From: Alphaproteobacteria bacterium
Lineage (GTDB): Bacteria; Pseudomonadota; Alphaproteobacteria; DSM-16000; Inquilinaceae
Direction: 5' to 3'
NCBI GenBank assembly: GCA_028277405.1
Contig: JANQGH010000059.1
Span: 1 to 64,000 of the forward strand
DNA length: 64,000 nt
Made by a program: the position numbers and the translations under genes. Each line of letters opens with the position of its first letter. Position 1 is the first letter of the stretch. Of the stretch, positions 45,341-55,317 are shown piece after piece. The notes under the pieces are model-generated. The model ran no database searches. It worked only from the letters and a program-made list of their open reading frames with translations, and had not been told where the DNA came from.

Positions 45341-46305
45341 CCAACGCCGATCTTCTCAGCCCCGAGTTTCGTGCCCTGTCGGCCCGGCTGGGACAAGATC
45401 CGCTACAGGTCCAAGGGCCCGGCGGCAACACCTCCGTCAAGCAGCACGGCGTGATGTGGATCAAGGCCTCTGGTACGGAACTTGCCAACGCCGCAACACA
45501 GGATATTTTCGTCGCCGTCGACCGCGCTGCGGCCCTGGCCGAGGTGACGGGCGCCGGCGACGGCAGCTGCACCGCGGCGGTTCTGGACCCGAAGGTCACG
45601 CTGAGGCCGTCGATCGAGACCACGTTTCATGCCGCACTGGACTGGCCGATCGTGGCCCACACCCACTCGGTCGCCGCGATCGTGCATGCTATCTCGCCTG
45701 AGGGCCGAACGGCGGCCGCGGATAAGCTCGCCGGACTTCCCACCTCGTTCGTGCCTTACCGGAAGCCGGGCCTGTCCTTGACGCGGGAGGTTTTGCGGCA
45801 TGTGACCGACGACACCCAGGTGATCGTGTTGGAAAATCACGGGCTGATCTGTTGCGGGCGAACCGTTCAAGAGACATCCGACCTGATCGACGAGGTGGAA
45901 CACCGCCTTGACTTGCAAGCGCGCGATATGTCCGCGACGCCTGGCCGCCCGGCACCCGACGGCTTCGAATGGGCGGCCGATGCCGCCGGACTCGGCATCG
46001 ATCCACGCCGCCTGTCACTAGCCCGCGCGGGCTCCTACTACCCGGATCACGTCGTGTTTCTTGGCCCGGCTCTGCCTGTTTCAGAGCTAGATCCGTCACG
46101 CCCCGCGCGGATCGTCGAGGGCGAGGGCGTTCTGATCAAATCTGACGCGTCATCCTCTCAGCGCGCGATGCTGCAATGCCTGTCGGACGTCCTGGCAAGG
46201 CTGCCCGAGGATTGGCATGCCGAACCGATCGGCACCGAAGCCGAGGCGGCGCTGCTGAACTGGGACGCCGAAAAGTACCGTCAGGCCTTGGCCGAACGAG
46301 GCTGA
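45337..46305 (+). CDS. Class II aldolase family protein
   Basis: The 322-residue protein carries an N-terminal class II aldolase domain with GPGGNTSVK, WIKASGT, SIETTFHA (the zinc-region Glu), AHTHSVAA (HxH) and VLENHGLICCG (third His). A C-terminal extension of about 110 residues follows, with no recognised domain. It resembles the aldolase portion of RhaD-type aldolase-dehydrogenases without the dehydrogenase. It sits between HAD and kinase genes, suggesting a sugar-phosphate cleavage step. Confidence 0.82.
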   Translation: MTNADLLSPEFRALSARLGQDPLQVQGPGGNTSVKQHGVMWIKASGTELANAATQDIFVAVDRAAALAEVTGAGDGSCTAAVLDPKVTLRPSIETTFHAALDWPIVAHTHSVAAIVHAISPEGRTAAADKLAGLPTSFVPYRKPGLSLTREVLRHVTDDTQVIVLENHGLICCGRTVQETSDLIDEVEHRLDLQARDMSATPGRPAPDGFEWAADAAGLGIDPRRLSLARAGSYYPDHVVFLGPALPVSELDPSRPARIVEGEGVLIKSDASSSQRAMLQCLSDVLARLPEDWHAEPIGTEAEAALLNWDAEKYRQALAERG

Positions 46306-46308
46306 ACC

Positions 46309-47589
46309 ATGCTGGTCCTGGGCATCGATATCGGCACGTCCGGGGTCCGTAGCGCGGTCCTGGACGATAGCGGGCATCTCGTCTCCCAGGCGCGCGCAGC
46401 CCATGTGGACCAGCCCGCCGACCGGATCGACGCCGAGGGCTGGTGGACGGCCGTTCGACATTGCCTTGCGGCGCAGATGGCCGCGATGCGAGAGGCCGGG
46501 TTCGAGCCCACGGATATCCGCGCGGCGGCAGTCGACGGGACCTCAGGCAGCATGGTGCTGGTCGACGAAGAAACCAGGCCCGTCACCCGTGCACTAATGT
46601 ACAACGCGTCCGGCTTCGACGCCGAGGCGGAACAGATCGCACGGCACGCGCCGGCCAGTCATATCACGCTTGGATCCAATTCGGCCCTGGCCCGGCTCCT
46701 TCGCCTGCAGTCGGAGGATCGCGAAGGCGCGGCACGGATGCTGTGCCACCAAGCGGATTTCATCCTGGCCAAGCTCACCGGCGTGCTTGGCCTGTCGGAC
46801 CAGAACAACGCCCTGAAGACGGGCTACGACCCGGAGGCGGAAACCTGGCCCAGCTGGTTCGAGGCGGCCGGTGTTCGGTCGGCGCTTCTGCCCATCGTCG
46901 TTCCAGCCGGCGCGGAGGCGGCACCGATCGCCGCCGACGTCGCGTCGGACTTCGGCCTGCCGTTGAACCTGATGCTCCGTGCCGGCACAACCGACAGCGT
47001 CGCGGCTTTCCTGGCCACCGGCGCGTCGAAGCCGGGCATGGCAGTCTCCTCATTGGGTACCACGTTGGCGATCAAACTGTTGAGCCCCATGCGGATCGAC
47101 GATCCCTCGATCGGCCTTTACAGCCACAAGGTCGCGGATATGTGGCTTGCGGGCGGCGCGTCGAATTCCGGCGGCGGCGTGTTGCGCGATTTTTTCGATC
47201 CCGACGCGCTGACCGCGCTGAGTGCGCGGATCGATCCCGATTGCGACAGCGGGCTCGACTACTACCCGCTTTCGCGGCCGGGTGAGAGGTTCCCCATCAA
47301 CGACCCGAACCTGCAGCCAAGGCTGTCACCCAGACCCGACAACGACGTTCGTTTCCTGCACGGCCTGTTTCAGGGGATCGCCAGGATCGAAGCTCAGGGC
47401 TACCGCGCGCTGGCCGAGCGCGGGGCAAGCCCGCCGGATTACGTCTATTCCGTAGGCGGCGGTGCGCGCAATGCAACCTGGTGCCGGATCAGGGAACGCG
47501 AGCTCGGCGTGCCGGTGCGCATTGCTGCCCATGACGAAGCAAGCATTGGGGCTGCCAAGCTGTGCCAGCTGGGTGTCGGCTCTCAATAG
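46309..47589 (+). CDS. FGGY-family carbohydrate kinase
   Basis: The 426-residue protein has the FGGY/actin-fold pattern: LVLGIDIGTSGVRSAVLDDSG at the start, AAVDGTSGSMVLVD, SDQNNALKTGYD, LRAGTTDSVAAFLATGASKPGMAVSSLGTT and a late YSVGGGARNATW. It should phosphorylate a sugar, sugar alcohol or sugar acid. It is the last gene of the lactonase-HAD-aldolase operon, three bases after the aldolase. Whether it is a ribulokinase-like or erythronate-type kinase cannot be told. Confidence 0.86.
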   Translation: MLVLGIDIGTSGVRSAVLDDSGHLVSQARAAHVDQPADRIDAEGWWTAVRHCLAAQMAAMREAGFEPTDIRAAAVDGTSGSMVLVDEETRPVTRALMYNASGFDAEAEQIARHAPASHITLGSNSALARLLRLQSEDREGAARMLCHQADFILAKLTGVLGLSDQNNALKTGYDPEAETWPSWFEAAGVRSALLPIVVPAGAEAAPIAADVASDFGLPLNLMLRAGTTDSVAAFLATGASKPGMAVSSLGTTLAIKLLSPMRIDDPSIGLYSHKVADMWLAGGASNSGGGVLRDFFDPDALTALSARIDPDCDSGLDYYPLSRPGERFPINDPNLQPRLSPRPDNDVRFLHGLFQGIARIEAQGYRALAERGASPPDYVYSVGGGARNATWCRIRERELGVPVRIAAHDEASIGAAKLCQLGVGSQ

Positions 47590-47656
47590 GCGACAACAGT
47601 TCTGAATAGAGCGCGGGAGCCAGCGACATGTGTTGCCCTAATAGCTCAGGGATAGC

Positions 47657-48628
47657 TCAGGCGATACTACGTGTGACTGAACACGACTTTGCCAAGCTAA
47701 CTGCCCTGCCGCCTCGTTTGCGGAACTGGACGGGCATGACGAGATAACACTGGTCATAAGGCGTCGCGACGGGCGTGTCGCCGTCATAGCCAATCACAGT
47801 TCCCGTCTTGTCGATGCAGTCGCCATTGGCGAAATCATCCACGAATCTGAAGTGATCCGACGACGTGTACACATGCTCGGAGATCTGGACGTGCGTGTGG
47901 CTCGTCTCGGTCACGTTTGGGCGAAAATTGTCCGGAGCCATGCGGCATAGATCGATGAACCCGAGCGCGATGTCGTACGCCGTGTCGGCAGTCTGTTTTT
48001 GCCAGTGCTGCCCCGCCTCAACCTGCAACGCCGTCGCGGCGTCATTCAGGTGGCTGAATCGCCCATAGTCGCGCAGACGCAGCATCGTCGCGTCGTGAAG
48101 TTCGCCGGAGACGACAAAGTTTGGACTGGGAAGCTGCATTGCTAAGGCCAGCGCCTTCGGGTTGCCTCCGGCAACTGCGACCGGCCGCCCTTCGCCCTGC
48201 ATACTGTGGATATCGAGCAGGGCATCCACGTCGTCGATCAAGGGTCGCAGCGCACGCGCGCGGCGAATCTCGACACTTTCCGCGCACCCGTCCAACACGT
48301 CCAGCGCCCACAACCGATTGAGATCCTGATCAACATGCCTGCTCGCTGTCGGCTGGGAAGGGTCGAAGCGCGCATAGGCGTCTGGATTGGCAAAGCAGAA
48401 GGTTAGGCGACCACGCACTGGTCTGATTCCGCTTTGAAGCAAACGGTCCAGAGCGATGGCGCCGGCGATTTCGTTACCGTGCACAATACCGCAGATCATG
48501 AGATGCGGTCCGCTGGTCGAAGACGCGTAGGACCAGACGTACGGAATGCCGCAATTTCCGTCTTCGTAAGCGTCGATGGGGATCCAGTCGAGCTCGACGG
48601 TCGAGTATTTGGCGATGGCGTTTTCCAT
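47657..48628 (-). CDS. Succinylglutamate desuccinylase/aspartoacylase-family zinc hydrolase
   Basis: The 323-residue protein has the zinc site CGIVHGNEIAG (His 50, Glu 53) and ALLDIHSM (His 141), with the carboxylate-binding DQDLNRLW (Asn 104, Arg 105). These match the M14-related AstE/aspartoacylase family, which removes acyl or succinyl groups from amino acids. The ATG at 48628 follows GGAG. It is divergent from a GntR-LacI regulator. Its role may be to deacylate an imported amide. Confidence 0.84.
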   Translation of the reverse strand: MENAIAKYSTVELDWIPIDAYEDGNCGIPYVWSYASSTSGPHLMICGIVHGNEIAGAIALDRLLQSGIRPVRGRLTFCFANPDAYARFDPSQPTASRHVDQDLNRLWALDVLDGCAESVEIRRARALRPLIDDVDALLDIHSMQGEGRPVAVAGGNPKALALAMQLPSPNFVVSGELHDATMLRLRDYGRFSHLNDAATALQVEAGQHWQKQTADTAYDIALGFIDLCRMAPDNFRPNVTETSHTHVQISEHVYTSSDHFRFVDDFANGDCIDKTGTVIGYDGDTPVATPYDQCYLVMPVQFRKRGGRAVSLAKSCSVTRSIA

Positions 48629-48665
48629 GAATTCTCCAAACCGTCGATCTCGCAACGAGCAACCG

Positions 48666-48692
48666 ATTGATTGTTTGCATATTGATTGTTTG
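48666..48692. promoter_or_regulatory. Direct repeats before the GntR-LacI regulator
   Basis: ATTGATTGTTTG is repeated exactly at 48666-48677 and 48681-48692, 15 bases apart, with a partial third copy GATTGTATG near 48699-48707. It lies between the aspartoacylase-like gene and the regulator gene. It is probably an operator for that regulator. Confidence 0.55.
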
Positions 48693-48716
48693 TTCGATCG
48701 ATTGTATGCTCAGCGC

Positions 48717-49844
48717 ATGTCAGCACGCAACCCTGACCTTGAAACCGTGGTGTCGGAGGAGGATCTCGGGCGCATTCTTCGCTCCGAGATCCAGGATCTG
48801 GCGCCCGGCACACGCCTGCCCACCGTTCGGGAGATGATGCAGCAATACGGCGTCACGCTGCATATTGCGCAAAAGGCGCTGCAGGGCCTGAAGGCGGATG
48901 GCCTGGCGACAACCCATGTGGGGCGGGGCACCTTTGTCAGCCACGATCGCGATCCCGGGTTGGCCGGCGCCGAATCGATAGCTTCGTCAAGCAAGACCGA
49001 CAATCTGCGCGTGCTGACGCTGCATCATTTGACCGCCAGCCATCGCGGCGACGTCATCGCCCATTCGCTGCATGACCGCCTGCAGCAGAATGGCCATCGA
49101 TCAATCTCGGTTGCTTACGGCGATGTTGCGACGCTGGAGCAACTGCTGGGGCGCGGCGAGTTTGATTTCTGCGTAATACAGCCGCGTCGCTCGGTCCTGC
49201 CGGTCCGGCTGTTGGATCTGATCCGCACGCGCGCGCGCCATGTGGTGGTCGAGGGGCGCATTCTGGAAAACTTGGACGTGGATGTCGTGGTCCGCGATCG
49301 GCGGGCCAGCGTCGCCATCGCACTGGGGCATTTACTGGAACTCGGCCATCGCCGCGTGATGCTGCTGACCGAGGACCCAAGCGATGCCGTCGGCTATTCC
49401 GAGATCGAAGGCCTCTTCCGGATGTGGCAACAAGCGTCCGGCGTAGGCGGGGAGTGGAGCGTCTGCCACGTGCCGCTCGCCGACACCGACAACGGCGCGG
49501 ATTATGGCGCCGTCACCAGCCATCTTGAAAGCGCCAAACCCGATGCGCGGCCCACCGCCATGCTGGTCTCCGGTCGGTTCGACGAGGCCACTCTCAGAGA
49601 CGCCATTGAGAAGTCCGGACTGAGTATCCCCGACGATTTGAGCGTGGTGCATCTGCGGTCAGCAACGTCGCAGGGCGACGACGGCGTCGGGTTTACGACC
49701 GTCGGCCGCAGTGCCGAGCAGGTTGTGGCGACGTTGCAAGAACACATCGCCTGGCGGGCAGCAAACCCCAAGGCTCCACCACGCACATTGTTTGATCGGC
49801 CGACGCTGACCGTGCGCGGAAGTTCCAAGGCACCGGCCGAATAG
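48717..49844 (+). CDS. GntR-type HTH fused to LacI/periplasmic-binding-like domain
   Basis: The 375-residue protein has an N-terminal winged HTH (RILRSEIQDLAPGTRLPTVREMMQQYGVTLHIAQKALQGLKADGLATTHVGRGTFV) and then a sugar-binding-like domain from about residue 100, with LGHLLELGHRRVMLLTED, DDLSVVHL and a late GFTTVGRSAEQV. This is the AraR-like architecture, in which a sugar or similar ligand releases DNA. It probably regulates the aspartoacylase-like gene and the Dpp operon that starts 83 bases after it. Confidence 0.86.
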   Translation: MSARNPDLETVVSEEDLGRILRSEIQDLAPGTRLPTVREMMQQYGVTLHIAQKALQGLKADGLATTHVGRGTFVSHDRDPGLAGAESIASSSKTDNLRVLTLHHLTASHRGDVIAHSLHDRLQQNGHRSISVAYGDVATLEQLLGRGEFDFCVIQPRRSVLPVRLLDLIRTRARHVVVEGRILENLDVDVVVRDRRASVAIALGHLLELGHRRVMLLTEDPSDAVGYSEIEGLFRMWQQASGVGGEWSVCHVPLADTDNGADYGAVTSHLESAKPDARPTAMLVSGRFDEATLRDAIEKSGLSIPDDLSVVHLRSATSQGDDGVGFTTVGRSAEQVVATLQEHIAWRAANPKAPPRTLFDRPTLTVRGSSKAPAE

Positions 49845-49927
49845 CGATCGAGACAACGACTCTGATCGGCCATCAGACCGACCGATCGGCGTTCGCAAAC
49901 GAAAACGAATATGAGGGAGGAACGGAA

Positions 49928-51478
49928 ATGTTGACACTCACCAGGCGTGGTTTCGCCAGTATGATCGGCGCCGGTGTCGGTGCGGCCTCGACCTTGCGCT
50001 TCAGATCGGTCTATGGCCAGTCGCGTCCGGAGGTCGTGGTGGCGGTGCAGGATCTGCCGCCGATCCTTGCCCCCGGCAATGACACCAGCGATGTCGGCGT
50101 GCGCATCACCTACAATTTGTTCGACAAGCTGATCGAACCCGATTTTCACCAGAACATGGCGTTGCGGCCGGGGTTGGCGGAATCGTGGACCATCAATGAC
50201 GACTACACGCAAATCGAGTTCGTGTTGCGTGACGGCGTCACCTTCCACAATGGCGATCCGATGACGGCGGAAGACGTCGCCTTCACCTTCTCTCCCGAAC
50301 GCATGGAGGGGGAAGGGCCCAGGCGCTTCAATCAGTACTTCTCCGGCATCGCGGATTCCGAGGTCGTTGATGATCGGACCGTCCGGATCACCTTTGCCGC
50401 GCCCGATCCAATTCTGGAGCAGCGCTTTTCCATGTGGAGCGGTGAGATCATCAATCGGCGCGCCTATCAGGATGCACCCGACTATGAAAGCTGGGGACGT
50501 GCGCCCGTCGGCACGGGCCCGTTCAGGCTGGCCAGCGGCGTGGGACCCGACCGGATCGTATTGGAGGCGTTTGACGATTACTTCGACGGTCGTCCAATGG
50601 TTGAACGCATCACCTTCGTGGAGGTGCCCGAGGTCGCGGCCAGGATCGCCGGCCTTGCAGCAGGAGACTACGACATCGCCGTCGCAATCCCACCTGACCA
50701 GACCGGAACGGTCGAGGGACTGGGCGATGCGGTCATCGTCGGTGGGCCGTCGGCTCAAATCCGCATGCTGGTTTTTAATCAAGGCGAGTCCGCCGACCCG
50801 ATCATGCGCGATGTGCATTTTCGCCGGGCGCTGACCTTAGCGATCGACCGCCAGCTTATCGTCGAGACCATCTTCAACGACCGAACAGTCGTCCCCGCGG
50901 GCGCCCAACTGCCGACATTCGGCGAGCTCTATGTCGACCGCGAAACCGTGACATACGATCCGGAGCGCGCCATCAGTGAACTGGCGCAATCGGGTTATGA
51001 CGGCTCGGACATCTTCTATCCGATCCTGCCAAATTACTTTGTCAACGAGGTTTCGACAGCGGAAATCCTTCTGGAGATGTGGCGGGCGGTCGGCATCAAT
51101 GTCGAGCTGGCGATCCAAGAGAATTGGGGTCAGATCACGCGTGGGCGGCATTCGATCCGCAACCTGTCGGCCACTATGCTGTGGCAAGACCCCTCCGTCG
51201 CACTCTGGCGGTTGTTCAAGCCAAGTGTGATCGAAGGGCGCGGCTGGGCATGGAACAATGACGAGTTCGTGCAGCATGGCCAGGTCATGGAAGTCAATCC
51301 CGACCCCGAAGCAAGACGCCAGGCGTTCGCGCGTATGGCCGACATTTGGGAAATCGAAGACCCCGTTGGTGCTGTTCTGTTCGAGGAAGTTGCGCTTTAT
51401 GGCATCCGCGACACCCTGGACTGGACGCCCTATTCTCTGCCCTACATGGATTTCGGGCCGCGCAACATAACGAGCTGA
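49928..51478 (+). CDS. ABC peptide/opine-type substrate-binding protein (family 5)
   Basis: The 516-residue protein starts with a Tat-like signal containing TRRGFASM and a hydrophobic GAGVGAAST stretch, so it may be exported folded. The SBP family 5 fold is shown by YNLFDKLIEPDF, LRPGLAESWTINDDYTQIEFVLRDGVTFHNGDPMTAEDVAFTF and RRALTLAIDRQLIVE. It heads the Dpp-type operon. The ligand could be a peptide, opine or glycoside. Confidence 0.92.
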   Translation: MLTLTRRGFASMIGAGVGAASTLRFRSVYGQSRPEVVVAVQDLPPILAPGNDTSDVGVRITYNLFDKLIEPDFHQNMALRPGLAESWTINDDYTQIEFVLRDGVTFHNGDPMTAEDVAFTFSPERMEGEGPRRFNQYFSGIADSEVVDDRTVRITFAAPDPILEQRFSMWSGEIINRRAYQDAPDYESWGRAPVGTGPFRLASGVGPDRIVLEAFDDYFDGRPMVERITFVEVPEVAARIAGLAAGDYDIAVAIPPDQTGTVEGLGDAVIVGGPSAQIRMLVFNQGESADPIMRDVHFRRALTLAIDRQLIVETIFNDRTVVPAGAQLPTFGELYVDRETVTYDPERAISELAQSGYDGSDIFYPILPNYFVNEVSTAEILLEMWRAVGINVELAIQENWGQITRGRHSIRNLSATMLWQDPSVALWRLFKPSVIEGRGWAWNNDEFVQHGQVMEVNPDPEARRQAFARMADIWEIEDPVGAVLFEEVALYGIRDTLDWTPYSLPYMDFGPRNITS

Positions 51479-51590
51479 GCGGGACCGAGACTGTGCCGCC
51501 GGCAAGATTCGAACTGCGTGAGCGCGAGATGCCGGCGGCAATCCTTCGACACATATCCGGCAGAGAGTCGGAGCACGGTTTGGACGATTT

Positions 51591-53480
51591 ATGTCCGTAG
51601 TGACGGAGCACCCGGCCCTCGACCTGGTCAACGTCACGATCGATCTGCACAGTCGCGGTCGCAGGGTGAACGTGGTCGACGATGTTCGCCTTTCGATCGA
51701 CGCGGGCGAGATCGTCGGCCTGGTCGGCGAAAGCGGCAGCGGCAAATCGGTGACCTGCCTCGCCATCCTCGACCTGCTTGGGCATGCCTTCCATGTTGAA
51801 GGCGACGTTCGCGTCGCCGGCGAAGTTGGCAGAACCTGGGGGAACAAATCCCGGCGTGGCCGCGCCGCCTCGATGATCTTTCAAGACCCGACCGCGTCCC
51901 TCAACCCCATTTCGACGATCGGTCACCAGCTCATTGACGCCGTGGGGCGCTTGCGCGGTGTTGACGGTTCTGAGGCGCGTGCGATCGCCATCGATCTCTT
52001 GACACGTGTCGGCTTGCCGGAGCCCGAGATCCGCCTGCGCCAATACCCTTTTCAGCAATCCGGCGGCCAGAACCAGCGCGTGATGATTGCCCTGGCCCTT
52101 GCCGGCAATCCTCGGCTGTTGATTGCCGACGAGCCGACGACGGCACTGGACGTCACCATGGAGGCGCAGATTCTGCGCCTGCTTGACGGGCTCAGGACCG
52201 AAACCGGCATGGGGATCTTGCTGGTTACGCACGATCTCGGTGTCGTCGCGCAGATCTGCGACCGGGTCGCCGTGATGTACGCCGGACGGATCGTCGAGCA
52301 AGGCTCAGTGGCCGATATTCTCGATCAGCCGCGACATCCCTATACGCGGGGTCTCATCGCCGCGATGCCGACCATGACCGGCGCGCGCCGCCACGGCATT
52401 TCAGGGGCCGTGCCAGTGCCGGGGGCGCGCCCTGACGGATGCGCCTTTGCGCCGCGCTGCGGCAATGCGATCGATATCTGTCGCTCCGCGGTCCCCGCAC
52501 TCGCCGATAGCGGTGGAGGCCGTATCGTGGCCTGCCACAATCCAGAATCGCAAACGGGCGCCAAACTCGACGAAGCCTTTACGGATCACCGCGCGGAGGC
52601 GGGCCTTGGCCAACCGCTGCTTGAGTTGCGCGGCGTCGATTGCGCCTATCGCGTTCGCAAACCGGGCCGCTTGTTTGGGCGCATAGCCGAATTTCGGGCG
52701 ATCAGGAATGTCAGCCTAAGTCTCGCGCGCGGTGACAGCCTGGCGATTATCGGAGAAAGCGGGTCAGGGAAGTCGACGACGGCCAAGCTGGTCATGGGGA
52801 TGGAACCGCCGAGCACGGGCGAGGTGTTGTTCAATGGCACCCCGGTGCCCCGCCTTGGAACGCCGGCCCATCGCGACTACGCCCGTTCCGTTCAGCTGAT
52901 TCCGCAGAACCCTCAACAGGCGTTGGATCCGCGCATGCACGCGGGCCGCCAGATCGTGGAGCCGCTGGACATTCATGGCATCGGCACGAGACAAGAGCGC
53001 ATCGCGAGGATGCACGAACTGCTCGCTGCCGTAGGCCTGTCGGCTGATGTCGCCGACCGCTATCCCCACCAGATGAGCGGCGGCCAGAACCAGCGTCTGG
53101 TGATCGCAAGAGCGCTGGCGCTGAAGCCCAAACTGCTCGTGTGCGACGAACCGACCAGCGCGCTGGATGTCTCCGTCCAAGCGCAAATCATCGAACTGCT
53201 GGACGAGCTGCGCCGCCGGCTGGATCTCGCGCTCCTCTTCATCAGCCACGATTTGCGCGTCGTTCGCTCGCTCTGCCGCCGGGTCGCCGTCATGCATGAC
53301 GGTGTGGTGGTCGAGGAGGACGAAGCCGCCGCGATCTTCGGGGCACCGCGCCACCCCTATACGCAATCGCTTGTCGCCTCGATCCCTGACATGTCGCGCG
53401 CCCGCTCGACATCGCCAATGGCGACCGGTGGTCCCCAACACCTGGCGAACGGCCTGGCCGAGGGGATCGCAGGCCCATGA
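51591..53480 (+). CDS. Fused DppD-DppF-type ABC ATPase
   Basis: The 629-residue protein contains two complete ABC modules. Module 1 has [18 protein letters not shown] and [11 protein letters not shown]. Module 2 starts near residue 345 and has [18 protein letters not shown] and [11 protein letters not shown]. Between them is the oligopeptide-type Cys motif [14 protein letters not shown]. Separate DppD and DppF proteins are usual, so this is a natural fusion. It overlaps the permease gene by four bases. Confidence 0.92.
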   Translation: MSVVTEHPALDLVNVTIDLHSRGRRVNVVDDVRLSIDAGEIVGLVGESGSGKSVTCLAILDLLGHAFHVEGDVRVAGEVGRTWGNKSRRGRAASMIFQDPTASLNPISTIGHQLIDAVGRLRGVDGSEARAIAIDLLTRVGLPEPEIRLRQYPFQQSGGQNQRVMIALALAGNPRLLIADEPTTALDVTMEAQILRLLDGLRTETGMGILLVTHDLGVVAQICDRVAVMYAGRIVEQGSVADILDQPRHPYTRGLIAAMPTMTGARRHGISGAVPVPGARPDGCAFAPRCGNAIDICRSAVPALADSGGGRIVACHNPESQTGAKLDEAFTDHRAEAGLGQPLLELRGVDCAYRVRKPGRLFGRIAEFRAIRNVSLSLARGDSLAIIGESGSGKSTTAKLVMGMEPPSTGEVLFNGTPVPRLGTPAHRDYARSVQLIPQNPQQALDPRMHAGRQIVEPLDIHGIGTRQERIARMHELLAAVGLSADVADRYPHQMSGGQNQRLVIARALALKPKLLVCDEPTSALDVSVQAQIIELLDELRRRLDLALLFISHDLRVVRSLCRRVAVMHDGVVVEEDEAAAIFGAPRHPYTQSLVASIPDMSRARSTSPMATGGPQHLANGLAEGIAGP

Positions 53481-54418
53481 ATTTGCGCTTTGTCACCCGC
53501 AAGCTGCTTAGGGCACTGATCACCCTGGTCCTGGCGGTCACCTTCGTCTTCGTCATCCTGCGCGCGGCAGGGGATCCCGTCCTCGCCATGCTGCCCGACG
53601 ACACCTCGCCAGAGATCGTCGAGCAGATGCGGCAGGCTTGGGGCCTGGACCTGCCGATCTGGCAGCAATATCTGCGCTATTGGCAAGGCGCGCTTCAGGG
53701 CGATCTGGGCACCTCGATCTATGAGGGCCGGCCGGCGGTCGATCTGGTGCTGGAGCGCATTCCGCAGACGCTGCTGCTGACCGTCCCCAGCTTTTTTTTC
53801 ATGCTGATCGTCGGTGTCCCAGCCGGCATTTGGGCAGCCCTGCGCCGTAACTCGGGTGTTGACCGTGTGATCATGAGTATCTCGGTCAGCGGCTACAGCT
53901 TGCCGAACTTCTTTCTCGGCATCCTGCTGATCTTGGTTTTCTCGGTGCAATTGCGCCTGCTGCCAAGCGCCGGCAGCGGTTCGGCAGCACACCTTGTCAT
54001 GCCCGTTCTTACCCTCGGTACGGCAGGCGCCGGCGTGATCGCCCGCTTCGTTCGATCCTCGATGCTTGAGGTCATGAACAAGCATTATGTCCGGGCGGCC
54101 ATCGCACGAGGCGTTCCAAGGCATATTGTTCTGACCCGCATTGCCCTGCCGAACGCAGCCATCCCGGTGATCACGATCGTGGGTTTCATGATCGGCACCT
54201 TGATCGCCGGGTCGATTGTCACTGAGACGGTGTTTGCCTGGCCCGGCGCCGGCCGATTGCTGCTGGACGCCGTCTCGTCGCGTGACCTGGCGGTCGTTCA
54301 GGTCGGCGTGATGCTGATCGCGACCTCGATGATCGTCACCAACTTCACGGTCGACATGGTCTATTTCCTGGTCGATCCCCGCCTGCGCTATGGCAGCGGT
54401 CAGGGAGAAGGCTCGTGA
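53477..54418 (+). CDS. ABC permease, DppB type
   Basis: The 313-residue membrane protein has six predicted spans, an N-terminal LVLAVTFVFVILRAAGDPVL, then WGLDLPIWQQYLRYWQGALQGDLGTS, and the EAA loop YVRAAIARGVPRHIVLTRIALPNAAIPV. All are typical of DppB-like subunits. It overlaps genes on both sides by four bases. Confidence 0.92.
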   Translation: MNLRFVTRKLLRALITLVLAVTFVFVILRAAGDPVLAMLPDDTSPEIVEQMRQAWGLDLPIWQQYLRYWQGALQGDLGTSIYEGRPAVDLVLERIPQTLLLTVPSFFFMLIVGVPAGIWAALRRNSGVDRVIMSISVSGYSLPNFFLGILLILVFSVQLRLLPSAGSGSAAHLVMPVLTLGTAGAGVIARFVRSSMLEVMNKHYVRAAIARGVPRHIVLTRIALPNAAIPVITIVGFMIGTLIAGSIVTETVFAWPGAGRLLLDAVSSRDLAVVQVGVMLIATSMIVTNFTVDMVYFLVDPRLRYGSGQGEGS

Positions 54419-55317
54419 TCGCCTCGCCCGCCGCACCAGCTCGATCGGAGCGAAAGCGGCTCTCGGCCCGCTATCTGGGCTGGGCGCCGCGCGGCACGCT
54501 GGTCCGGATCGCTTTCGCCTGGCTGCTTCTCATGATCGTGGTGGCGGTCTTTGCCCAGGTCCTTGCGCCCTACGACTATCAGGCGATCAATCTGCGCAAT
54601 CGGCTCTTGCCGCCCTTCAGTTCCGATGCGCTTGGGTTCCACCTGTTCGGGACCGACCATCTGGGCCGCGACGTCCTCAGCCGGTTGATGGTCTCGATTC
54701 AGATCAGCCTGCTCGTGGCGCTTGTCGGGACGCTGATCGGTGCCATTGTCGGCACATCGATCGGCTTCGTCGCCGCGCGGGCACGGGGCGTGGTCGACGA
54801 CGTCGTCATGGCCCTGGTCGATTTGCAGGCCTCGATGCCCTTCATGATCATCGCCCTGGCCGTATTCGCCGTTGCCGGCACGGGAAACATGCTGCTGTTC
54901 ATTCTGCTGGTCGGGTTTCAGGGCTGGGAGCGTTATGCCCGCATCACGCGGGGCATGACCCTGTCTGCAGTCAATCACGGATACGCCGCATCCGTCCGCC
55001 TGCTTGGCGGCGGCACGTTCAGGGTCTATGTCCGGCACATTCTGCCGAACATCCTGGCCGCCCTGGTCGTCCAGATGACAATCAACTTCCCTGAAACGAT
55101 CCTGCTGGAAACGGCGATGAGCTTTCTCGGCGTCGGCATCCAGCCGCCCAACACTTCGCTCGGCAACTTGCTGAGCTACGGCCGCGACTATCTGCTCGAC
55201 GCTTGGTGGATCGCCATGGTGCCGGGCATGACGATCTTCTTCACGACATTGGCGATGAGCCTGGTCGGCGACTGGGTGCGCGATGAACTCGACCCGACGA
55301 CCCGAACGACGGATTGA
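54415..55317 (+). CDS. ABC permease, DppC type
   Basis: The 300-residue protein shows DppC features: FHLFGTDHLGRDVLSRLMVSIQISLLVAL, then LVDLQASMPFMIIALAVFA, and the EAA motif AASVRLLGGGTFRVYVRHILPNILA, plus late MSFLGVGIQPPNTSLGNLLSYGRDYL. It is the last gene before a 397-base gap and ends the transporter part of the cluster. Confidence 0.92.
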   Translation: MIASPAAPARSERKRLSARYLGWAPRGTLVRIAFAWLLLMIVVAVFAQVLAPYDYQAINLRNRLLPPFSSDALGFHLFGTDHLGRDVLSRLMVSIQISLLVALVGTLIGAIVGTSIGFVAARARGVVDDVVMALVDLQASMPFMIIALAVFAVAGTGNMLLFILLVGFQGWERYARITRGMTLSAVNHGYAASVRLLGGGTFRVYVRHILPNILAALVVQMTINFPETILLETAMSFLGVGIQPPNTSLGNLLSYGRDYLLDAWWIAMVPGMTIFFTTLAMSLVGDWVRDELDPTTRTTD

